64,000 nt of DNA, taken from NCBI GenBank assembly GCA_011800805.1, contig MPNW01000078.1, forward strand, positions 173,526 through 237,525, read 5' to 3'. Each line of letters starts with the position of its first letter. Positions within the stretch are counted from its first letter, which is position 1. A program made the translations under genes and the position numbers. Below, piece by piece: positions 1 through 12,400 of the stretch. The stretch is from Hirudo medicinalis. Taxonomy: Eukaryota; Annelida; Clitellata; Hirudinida; Hirudinidae. The notes below the pieces were generated by a model. That model was not told the DNA's origin. It made no database searches and saw nothing but the letters and a program-made list of their open reading frames with translations.

Positions 1-421
1 ACGTAACAGTCGATCTTGCCCGCTAGGATACCCTCGTACTCCATCATCTTCCCCGAGGACACGAGGCTCCAAGTGCTGGTTCCATTTTCGTGTTTGTACT
101 CTTCTAGTCTGAGGAGACCGTCCACTTTGTCGAAGTCAACGATTCGGTCGGTTCCCGTAGACTCGTTCCTTGCACTGGATTTGCAAAGCTCTGAATTTTT
201 AAATTTGTTCGAAGTGGAAAGGAAGGAGAAGAGAACGAGATCTTGGTCCTTGATCTTTTTTCTGTTCACGTAAATCACCATGGTGGAGTGGTTGTCCTTG
301 GAATTGAGGTGGTTCTGCAAGAGTCTTACGACTGTCCAGCGACCACTTACCGCGTACAGGTTATCCGGATCGGAATCGTCGTAACGTTTTACGTTTTCTT
401 CGGCCGGGTTCAGCATCAGTT
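1..421 (-). CDS. FBN: Fibrillin exon 64: C-terminal propeptide (partial)
   Basis: Open for 140 codons to the window edge: [17 protein letters not shown], then [26 protein letters not shown] and [14 protein letters not shown]. Acceptor CATTCAG after a T-rich tract. Its position and length match the asprosin-equivalent propeptide, but residue similarity to human is weak by eye and it runs past base 1, so it is at least as long as the human 140 residues. NHS, NES and NGT sequons are present. Confidence 0.75.
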
Positions 422-3400
422 CTGAATGAAAAAAAGTCGTTTGTAGAAAAATTGCCAGTTGGTGAATATTACAATTATCACTTCCTAGCCAATCAATGAG
501 AAGGTATTTCAAATCTTTGTAAGCAATGCAAAGTAGACACGCCCGGGCTACTCAATCCTCTAACCTTTGTAAGAGAGTTGTTTGATCCTTTCAAATTCAT
601 CATCTTTAGTGCTTGTGTCATTCTTGAGCTTTCCAACTGTTATGAGACCCAACCCAGGCATCTAAGACATAAGTTGCATTACAATATTTTCTTTAAACCT
701 TTAAAAGCATTCATTCGCAACTCAAAAGTCGTGCGCATGCTGCCAAGCTTAAAGTGGATACTCGTACGGGTTGTATGTTTTTCTTTCACAGGATCAACAC
801 AATTTCTTTATGACGTTAATCGCTATCGACGATTGCCATCGTGTTTATGAATTATCATTATCAATTATCTCATTAATTAACACATAACTTGTATTAATAA
901 CACATAACTAGTACTTCGTCTGCACTCCTCCTGATACGTCGACCTCTCTTGACGAGCAGTTCGTTGGGATATCCGTCGTTTTGCACGCACGAAACGCACT
1001 TCTCGGAGGCAGGCGTTCGGTGGGTCTCCGAACTCGGAACGTGGGGGAGGTTCTTGAGAGGAGTCGTCGGTGTCATCGACCCGGTCGACACGCAATGACT
1101 GTTTAATGCATAACAATTTGACGTCATTTAAAACAACACCAGATTGTAATGAATAAGTCAGAAATTAGAGCAATAGATTAAAGAAAAAAAATTAAATACT
1201 GAAGCCAGCATACTCAGTTCCAGCCTTTGAGAATCCTTGAGGACAAGTGCACATGGAGCCAAGCTGTGTTGAAGTACAACTGTAAGAGCAGCTAGAGCCT
1301 GCACATCCTCCTCCAATAAGGGCTTCACAAGACATTTATAATTCTTGAAATATTATCGATAATAAATATTGATTATTATGTTTTAGATAACAGTTTAAGG
1401 TTGTAGTTGATGCTAAACAAATAATAGCTTAACCGTAGCCCATGATTTTATCAGAAAGATAGAAGCAAGATACCAATGCAGGTGAGAGTATTCTCATTGA
1501 ATATGAATCCAGGTGCACAGATGCACTTGAAGGTTCCTACTGCATTCTGACACATGGCATCACCACAAACTCCAGGTTGCAAGCATTCATTGTCATCTGC
1601 AGTTTGCATTTTTTCATTGATAGTTGGTTGTGATGTTGGCAGGGTAATTAACAATCATCCAAGATGATAATAGTGGAAGAAATAGTAACAGTAACTCTGA
1701 GGAACTGACCGATGCACTGGTTCCAGAAGTAAGGTTTGAATCCAACAGGGCAGTTGCACCTGGGTCCTGAGGGAGTCCTGGTGCATCCAAACTGACAGCT
1801 GACTTCTTCTCCGCACTCGCTCAAAGATCCGACAATCTGATTGCTTTTCTTCTGGCAGATGTTGTCCGACATGTCATAGCCATGGGGACACCTGCACTCG
1901 TACGAACCTGTTTGTTGGAGCACGTCGATGGTGGAGCACAAGGGGATGGTTGCTGAGAACATTCATCCACATCTTCAAAGATAATTGATCAATTAATTAA
2001 TCAATCAATCGCTGTTGCAAGTTGAATAAAAGTCATTTTAAGAACCATCAATCACCAAAGATTATTGTTTTCTTTATGAATAAATTAATATATTTTCTAC
2101 AATATATCCTCAGTGCCATCGATAAGATGGCTGAAAATGTAACAACATGGTAGCAAAGCAAAATTGAAGATTATGAAGCAGGTTAAGCAGACATCATCTT
2201 ACCAATGCATTGGCCTCCCTGTTTGAACATGCCTTCCTTGCACATGCACTCGAAACCACCCAACGTGTTCAGACATTTGTTCCTACCACAGCTGTGTCTC
2301 AGACTGGAGCATTCATCCACGTCCCTGATGCAACCACATTCTTGTGTGTTAAGCAATAAAAATAATCCAGAAATATTCTTAGAAATACTGCCTATGATTT
2401 TATCTATAAAGAGACTTGCAATGACTAACTTTTAACCAAACAACTATAACGAAATAACATTATAACAATGGCAGGTTGGCGTTTCTGCGTGCGGCGATGG
2501 CAACGGTCGTGTTCACAACCCAGCCTGTACCACTAGGGAGCACATCCTATTCAGATATATAAGGCACTCAAAAAATTGGATAAATATAAGAATGCCCTAA
2601 CAAGCATTGGAGTTCATTCAGACTGAGAACGTATCCGTCGGGGCAAGAGCAGACGAAGCTGCCCAATGTATTGAGGCACTCGAACTGACACAATTTGGTG
2701 GCATTGCATTCGTTGACGTCCTCGCACTTGGTCTTCTTGTCATCCAATCGGAACCCGGCATCGCAGGAGCACCTATAAGAGCCGACCGTATTGATGCACT
2801 CTCCGTTGCCGCACAAGTCCGGCGTGATCTCGCACTCGTCAATGTCTGCACGTGTTTTTATGATGTCGTGAACACGTAAGATAAATTTGAATGCATAAAA
2901 ATTATTCATCGCAAAAAATTATCTAAGTTAAATTAAATTATTAAACTAATGGTGTCATCAAAATCAAGATAATAAATGATAATAAACTCAAACATGTCAA
3001 CCTTCAACAAAAAGCAAAACCTAACCATTTCCATCCGAATCAAATCCAGGTCCGTGCGGACATAATTTCTTGTGCTGGACTGTTTCAAACAAGATGACAT
3101 CGATGATAGATATAAGGAGCACTTACTTGATAAAATAGATATGATTGGTTATTGACTGAACTTCATTGGTTCGATTCCAAATAATGTTCGCCGTTGTTTA
3201 AAATTTACCGAGTAAATGAATACATTGATTATACGATTATACAATAATAACGACAACGACAGTGATGATGACAACAAAAATAATAACTTAGGGTTTTGAT
3301 TGAATGAATCCTCTCATTGCGATTGTTTTATGGTAGAGAAAATAAATGATTTTAAAAATATTAATAATAATAATAATAATAATAATAACCTGACTTGGGT

Positions 3401-6400
3401 CTTGAGCACCTCTTACAATCATCACCCCATGCCACACCAGCTCCACAGCAGCACTGAGAGATGGTCGACAGGTTCCTGTGAGACTCGCCCGACTTCGGAG
3501 GACACCTGCCCGTCTGGAAGCTGGAGATGCAGGCACCCATTCGGACGTCTGTTTAAATTATTTTTATCATACAAAATGTAGTTACATTATTATATTGTTA
3601 CTATTAATATGACTGCAAGATTCAGACAGTTTGTAAGATGATGATGATGGACGATAATGATTAATACAGTACAAGGCCATTAAGCCGCAGTGATCGGGGT
3701 TCAAATCGCTTGCCCGCACCTTAAGTGGTCCGCGGCTTAAATTTTTATCGATAATGCGTATTTGACATGTAAACGAAATAAATACACATATAAATTATAA
3801 GCACTTTTATTACATTAACAATGTAATAAAAATTTTAATACATTTTTCTTTCAAAACAAATTTTATTTTTTAGAAAAATATGAAGTGATATCAGCTTGCT
3901 TCTTGGTCTTTGAAGCTTTCATCTTGGCATCTCTTATGAGAGACTTCAACTGCAGTGTCTTTACTTTGTTCCCCACACTCGTAGTATTCTAAGGCAACTT
4001 CCAGTCCTTTAACTGCATCATCAGCAGTTCTAGTTGGAGGTACTGGGATTGGATCTTCTTTTTCTTCTACTTCTTCTTGGTTGTTTTCCTTGGCTAAAAT
4101 GGAGGATGCTACTGGGACGTCATCATCAAGCTGATCAAGAAATGCTTTTAATTTGTTTTCATCCTTGATCCATCTGCGAACTGTTGAGTCAGGTACACCT
4201 AAATCTCTTTAGTGCAGGTTTCGTATTCTTTCGATGGCATCAAGCTTTTACTATTATATGAAGCGTGTTTACGTTTACTACTCGTGGCGGTTTTTTTTTC
4301 ATTTAGGTTTATTTAGATCTCAAGAAGATTAATTACTAAACATTTCAACTGAAATGTAATTTTTTTAGTAACAATGTAGTTCATTATATGTTTATTTTTG
4401 GTTTTTATTTTATTGCCAGCTACTTCTGTAATTCCAAAATATTTCTTTCAAAAAAATTTGAATTACAATTTAAGTGAATCGATTGACTATGCCTCATTTA
4501 TGACCAATTTGTGGCATTTTTTGTCTATGAGTGAATAAAAATTTGGATCCAAGGTTTTTCTGTGGCTTAAGCGAATTCACGGATTAATGGTCCACGGCTT
4601 AATGGCCCCATACTGTAATAATAATCCTATAGTTAAGTAACCTAAACTTTAGGTAGTAACAAAAACAATGTCGCTAGTACTAATCAGCTAACAATACACA
4701 AAGTAATTGCTTTATAGATATGATTATGTAGTATAAATATAGCATTAGTAATGATTACAGCTCCTCACTAATAAATACAAGTAACAGCTGAAAGAGATTT
4801 TAGAATCGTGCCTACCAAGGCAATGTTTAAGGTCAGTTGATTCTTTGTAACCATCGGGACAGGTGCAGTGGTACGAGCCGGGCGTGTTTACACAGTCGCC
4901 GGGTTTGCATAGGGTCGGGTCATTCGAGCATTCATCTATATCTGTCAATTTTTTAATCATATTCATAACAATTAACATAATTATCAACTGAAGATCCTAA
5001 GGATAATGTGACTTAACAACATCACAGATGCGTAACACCATTTAATAATATTAATCAATTACTCTTCAATCATTTCATTTTCATAACTGTAACTCTGCAA
5101 GTAATGCTTATTTTTGTTACAATTTATACTAATTTATAAAACAGAACTTTAACATAAAAATATCATCGGAGAATCAGTTGCAAGAGATGTAACATGATTT
5201 TGATAAATTCTAACCTCTGCACTCCAATCCAAACTCTTCGTAACCAGGATGACAGGTGCACACGAACGAACCTACAGTGTTCTTGCAAGCCTCCTTGCAG
5301 TTGTGCTGACCAGTTGCACACTCGTCGATGTCTGTGAATGCAATTGAACGTGCTCATTCGAGAGGGATAGAAATAAGATGATCGACTGTGGTCCTCTCGG
5401 TTGAGTTTGTGCATCATAAATAATAATATTTATGGTGCTTTATTCATTCATTAACCTTATTGCATCTATAATCCACAAATAACAACAAGTTGCAACCAAC
5501 CAAACATCAGCATGTTAATAATTACAACAAACCTTTGCAGTGCCTCATGTCATGAGCCAGCTGAAATCCTTTTGGACACATGCATTGGAAACTACCAGGT
5601 GTGTTTTGGCACCTGAAGGCACACAAGTTGGTTTGTTCCAGACACTCATTTATGTCTGAAAGTAAGCATCACCACGTCTAGTGCTGGGCAGATGTTTAAA
5701 TACAATGGAATTGAGATACATTGAAGAACATCAAGCAATTACAAATTTAATACAATTATTATACAATTATTCAATAAATTATATCCACAACTTTATATAT
5801 TTTTATTAAGCAACGTAACTTAAACAAATATAAACTTAAAAATAACAAACCTTCACAAATGCCATCATGGTTGGGCATGTAGCCCACCTCACATTCGCAC
5901 CCGAAGGAGCCCTCCACGTTGGTGCAATTACCTCGACCACACAGGTGAGAATGCAGAGCGCATTCGTCGACATCTGATGTTAATGGGTGATGGTTACGAG
6001 ATAAGCAGACGTTAGAGTAGAGGTTACTGATACACAGTGATGGTTGAAGTACTAGTAAGGCATTTTAACATCAAATCTTGAAGCATTTACTTTGTTATCA
6101 AAAGCAAATAATTAATGCAATGAGAATAATTTCAACGACGACAATCGGCATCGGCAAATGATATTGATCGGCAAATGATATTGATCGGCAAATGATATTG
6201 ATCGGCAAATGATATTGATCGGCAAATGATATTGATCGGCGATGACGTCGGTAAGAATAAAATGATCGTAATCTTGGTCATCACAATCAATCGATCAATT
6301 ATCACACCTATGCATTGAGTTGAGTCTGAAGGATCAATTTTGAATCCAGGCAGGCACTGGCATCTATAAGAACCGTCCGTGTTGATGCAACGTCCGTTCT

Positions 6401-9400
6401 TACAAAGACCCGGATGAATTTCGCACTCGTTGACGTCTGCAATCGATTGGACGATATGAACGAATGATGACACGATTGGTTAATAATATAAAATACCCAA
6501 TTTTTAATTTATTAAATTTCAAACTTGGTGCCAAATGACCCACCTTGTATACGTTATCCATGACTTGATATTAAAAATGCATGAGCATCGAGCAATTGAC
6601 GATGAATTTATGAACTAAGCAAGTAAAACTGATTGAACATGCGACTTAAGATTCAATTTATCAAGAGAAGTTAAACTCACCATCAAACGTATTTCCTCCG
6701 TTCTTGACAAATCCAAAACCTCTCGGACACAATGTCCTGAACTCCTCTGTTTATTGAGAATTATTAGTTGTGGAATTAAAAATTGCTAAGAAAAAAATGG
6801 TGTCTAAAATAAGTGATATTTCCTCAACAAAACTATAACTAAATCAACTAATAAAGTACAATTTATGTGTTTTAGATACAGACCTGTATCAGGAGAAGGG
6901 CACTCCTGACAGGGCATGATAAGGTCTGTCCAAGCCTTTCCCCTGGTGCAGCAACACTGATCCCTCTTCAACCTACCATCTCTCACTCCCGAACACACTC
7001 CGTGCTCGAACATCTCGTAACAGTGTCCGACTCTGTGATCTGCACGAACGAGTCGACATCGAGTTGGGAAATTGTTGAATGAATGTAACTAACAATTTAA
7101 TGTATATACAATTTAATATAACTTAAAGCTAGCAATTGTTACCTTTAGAAGTGGTACAACTTTAACAAGTGGTGAACAGTTTATTAGTTCATTTGCCCAG
7201 TTATTCAAAACAATTACTTGTTGAGGTAATTATTTATCAACCACCAAGACATTATGTTGTGGTATAGTTGTGAACATAGTGAGGCCATCGATGTAATATT
7301 GTCGTTATAAAGAAGCATTGACTCAAATCAACGATACCTTCGCAGTGCTTGCCGTCGCTGGAGAGTTCGAACCCCGACTCGCAGATGCAATGGTAGCTTC
7401 CCTCGCTGTTGACGCACCTTCCGTTTCTGCACGTTTCAGGAGAGGCACATTCATCCTTGTCTGGAATTGTTTGCTTGTAGATTACTAACTCATTACCGAT
7501 CTTCAATTAAGCTGTTAGTGTTTGCCTACAATTTGTAGAATAAATCAAAATGTATGTTATCGGGAATATGTTGCTGAATTATTTTTGTCAAACAAAAAGT
7601 TATCTTTATACAAGGAGAAGGTGTCTAAAGAAGTCATTTTGTACGAGTCATAATCGTTGTGCATAACAATGGCAGGATTTATCATCCACTGATACCTTTC
7701 CTAAATATGATTCAACAATAATTTGTAGAACATCCACAACCATAAAATATTAACTAATTAACTATAATTAAACATACACCTTTAAGTTGTAATTAAACTT
7801 ACATGCACTCAAAAACAACTCACCTAAGCAGTTCCTTCCATCAGATGATATTTGGAATCCATCTTTGCACCTGCAATGGAAACTACCTGCAGTGTTGATG
7901 CAGAGTCCGTTTGCACAGACGCCATTTATGGCACACTCGTCCACATCTGCAACGGAATGCTTTCGATAAATCATCTTTTTTACTCCTTAGACGTTTTTAT
8001 GAAACGCGAAGGCGTGCAATAAACTGATGGAGGTCATGAATTATTCAGTCCCTTAGCAATTCACTAATAAAAAAAAACCTATAATTAGAAAATGCATTAG
8101 TCGGTTAGGCCCGAACCTTCGCAGTAAAGCAGGTCCTTGTTGAATACGTATCCCTCCTGACACTCGCAGTGGAAACTTCCAATGTCATTCTTACATCTTC
8201 CGTGGAGGCACACCCCAGGCATTTGTAAGCACTCATCTATGTCTGCAATCATATTTTCCAATGCATTTCAATACATTCACGAAATTGATATATTTGATAA
8301 CATTATATTTCTGACCATTACACCAGGGTTAAATAAATATATTTAATAATTAGCTACAATTGGTGCAATTAAGTACTATGCTGAAATGTGCCAAAATATA
8401 ATGTCCTAATTAAAATTTATCATAACCTGTTCGATGACTGAAGAATCTGCTTTAAGGCCTTAAAGCACTTATGTTTTCAAACTGATTCAGAATTTTCACT
8501 AGTGGCCTAATGAGCCTTAAATTTGTGTTTAAGAAAAAATAAAAAGAAACAAAATAAACCTTGGCAATCATTGTTGTCTGTGAGTTCAAATCCCTTGGCA
8601 CATTTGCAGGTGTGAGAGCCGATCAGATTCTGACACGTTCCGTTGATGCAAATTCCCGGTCTTTCGGCACATTCGTCTATGTCTGTAAGACGATCAACTT
8701 CATTATAAATACGTGCCAAACAGATCACTGATAATGACAATGCTGTCACTATTATTTTTATTATTACCAAGTAATCACAATGTAATAAAGCAAGTTGACG
8801 ATCTTTCCAACAAAATAAAACTATTATATGTAAACACGTCCACAGAAGATAACCAAATGAGATTGAAATTAGTTAACATTAAAACACTTCATAATTAAAG
8901 TCAAAGTTACAAATAATGCAAACATTACAATGTTACAAAATTGTTATTAGAATCGAATCGCTAAAAAATGAATCTACAAGGCGACACTGACCGACGCATT
9001 CGTGTCCCACTTGTCTGAAGCCGTTGTTGCAGACGCACCTGTAGCTGCCGACGAGGTTCTCGCAACGACCGTTCCTACAAGCTCCGCCCAGGGTCAGACA
9101 TTCGTCTATGTCTGTAATTTGTGATGATTTTAGCTCAACATTTCCTAATTGAACGTCAACTAACAGTACATAAAAACAGTCGATCAATTGTTCCAGAGCA
9201 TCTTAAGATAAAAATTATAAAAACAATATATAAAATATTAATTTCTATTTCAATTAACCAAAAATCATAATTCCATTTCCCATTTCTCCGGTTGAGTTCA
9301 ATAATTATGTAAGACTACATTGAAACATGGACGAATTATATATAGGAGTTAACATTAGAATGTCAAGTAAATTTTAAGTTATTCTAGAAATATTTCTATT

Positions 9401-12400
9401 AATATCTCCGCACGAAACGAAAACAGACCTTCGCACACTCGACCGGCGTAGCTCATCCGGTATCCCTCGTTACAAACGCATCTGTAACTTCCGGGCATGT
9501 TGTTGCACTCGGAGTTTACGGGGCAGGGGTGACCCAAGCATTCGTCGATGTCTTCATTGAATGAGAATTAGAAGTAAGTGCGATGTCGACAATCAATTAC
9601 AATGTGATTGGTTAAATAAACATGGTTTGAATAAACATACGATCAATTTGTTTATTTGAAATATTGATATTTGTGCAACGAAATCAATGCGTTATTAAAA
9701 TGAAAATGTTTAAAAATCCACTGAACCGTTCTTAACGAGCCATAGATGTAGAATCGATAGTATTAACCGTCGCAAGAGTGGAGAAGTTCGTTATACTGGT
9801 AACCCTGGAAACACTGACAGTAAAAACTGCCCACAGTGTTGATGCATTGGCCATTTTGACAAAGGTCTCCGTGCAATGAACATTCATCCATGTCTGCACG
9901 AATGCATTTTGTTTTAACATCATAAAGATGGTTGAATGAACTAAAACGATTAAAAAAAAATTAGTGGCACCACTGATAAACGTGTCGCTTCCCTAAGACG
10001 ATCGATGAAAGATTTAATAAATACAATTTAGCTAACACTAGCCAAGCAATTAATAACAATTAAACAGATGATAACTCAAAATATCCCAAAATATAAAATA
10101 ATGCATTTGAAAGCCTTTCGATCACATAAATAATCCTCACCCATTTCCATTCCTCCATCTGGGTGTACAAAACTGCTGGGTCCACACAGCTTCTGGTACT
10201 CTTCTGCATTTATCAGAGCATCGAAAATCAACCAAATTCTATTATTTTATGAAGAATAGCTGCCAACGGGACTCAAGCCCGTGGTGCCATCGGGAGAGGC
10301 AAAGTCTCAAACATTAGACCATGTGAGAGGACAATGCTACTCACTTTCAGCAGCTCTCGAGTTTAAAGCTGGTACAGGTAAAAGTTGAAAAGGTAAAGGT
10401 GAAAGTTGAAAATGGCAGTTGACCTAAGCATGGCATAGAGGATGACGCAAATTTCAAGTTGCTAGCAATCACCGTTTGGGAGGAGTTCTTGGGACAGTCA
10501 AACATACACATGTATTTTCTGTTTTATATTACAGATCTTACGAAATTGATCATAAATCAATAATAATTTCGCAAGTAATTGCTTCAAGCGCGACGAGCCG
10601 AACAAAGTGACGACTTACCGCTCGTCGACGGTGGACAAGGGGTGCAAGGAAGACCCTTCATGTTGTCTTCGAGCGCATTCCAGGCTTTCCCAAGAGTGCA
10701 GCAGCACTGCTTCCGAGTGAGGAAGGTGCTCTGAGGTCGAGAGCAGTCGAAAGGCTCGTCAGGAGAACCAGTTGCCAGGTAGCATGTGCCCTGCCTCATG
10801 TCTGCACGATGAAATGTTGTCATTTAAAAAAACGTTAAATGTAAAATGTGTCAACAATGCCAACATTAAAGTTACATGATATCAAGTAGAGTGATGTTTG
10901 TAATGCAATGTAACTTTTTTATGCTTCTCATCATCCAACCATCACCATTTATTTTATGAATCAAAAGTTAAAAGGACGATCTGTTGACAATTTTTTGCAA
11001 TAAAATGTTTTTATGGGAGAGGAATAATTTGAAAATAGTCGGAAACAAATCCTAGGCAACCATTATAAACTGACGGTGGACACGTCTTACCGGTGCACTT
11101 GTCGTTGACGAGAACGTAACCATCGGGACACAGGCAAGTGTGACTTCCGTCGGTGTTGATGCAAGTTCCGCCTTCGCCGCAAGCTTCGGGATGCTCGCAC
11201 TCGTTCAAGTCTGACGGAAGGATACGACGTACGAATAATATTCGGGTCCATTGATCAGGAAAACTTGCAGGCAAATTAATTGTAATCTACAAATGATCTC
11301 GGTGCAAGAGCCGCCGCTTTATGTCGTCGTGCCGACAGAAGCATCGGTCAGTACAAGTTAATAGATAACATAATGACAGGTGCCGTAGATTACCTTCACA
11401 GTGTCCGTTCTCACTATTATACTTGTATCCTGAGGGACAGTTGCAGATGTAGCTTCCAAAGAGATTGGAACACTCTCCTCCCACGCAGAAGTTATCCAAT
11501 TCCTCGCACTCGTTTATGTCTGCACAACGTTGTCATCGCCATCATCACATCAAGTTAAATAAAATAAAGGGTATTTATTAAATTTTTGTGCAATTTTAAT
11601 TTAATGTTAATCGTATTTAATGTTAAACGATGCCGACAATTTTGGACACCGGAGCAGCAACAACATTAATACTAAGTTAACCTTCGAGAGACAAGTTAAT
11701 GGCATCCACTGTAAAACCAGTACTACCAGGACACAAATCCAAGTAATCATCTGAAATTAATTGATTTTTTCAATTAAAACCTCAGCACTTCCTTCTGTGT
11801 TTATGATAACATTGATTTATGATAACGTCCGGGACGGTATTCGTTCTAAAAGAGTAAATAAGTGAAAGACAAACTTGTATCATTCCTGGGACACTGCTGA
11901 CAGTCCATCCTCAACTTCCATGAAGCACCAGGAGCTGAACAACAACACACTGCCCTGGTCACACCACTTCCTATCTGGTTGATGCAGCCATCTTTAATAA
12001 AACATTGCCCTATTCTCTTGTCTACAAAGACAAACAAACAAATATGCATGCAAATAACCGTTAGCATAGTAATTAATAAGAATTATGTTGTGATAACATA
12101 CGTCGAGTACGTTGACGCGATTAATATATTTTTTAACTTTTGTGTGGATTTATTTGCTGCATTCCTACTTTAAAAGACCTCAATTTACTGTCATGTTACA
12201 TCATCAATAAGAGAGTAGATGCCTTTATCAAATAAACTACCTCAAGAGTTATTTGTCAATGTTTGCAAATATCATTTGATTTTATATCTGTACACAAATT
12301 TCAATGGAAAATGACCTTTGCACAACCTATTACGCAAATTTATGCATAATGTGCCAAATAACTTATTTATATTCGAGCTGGAAGTCAATAAATATTCAAA

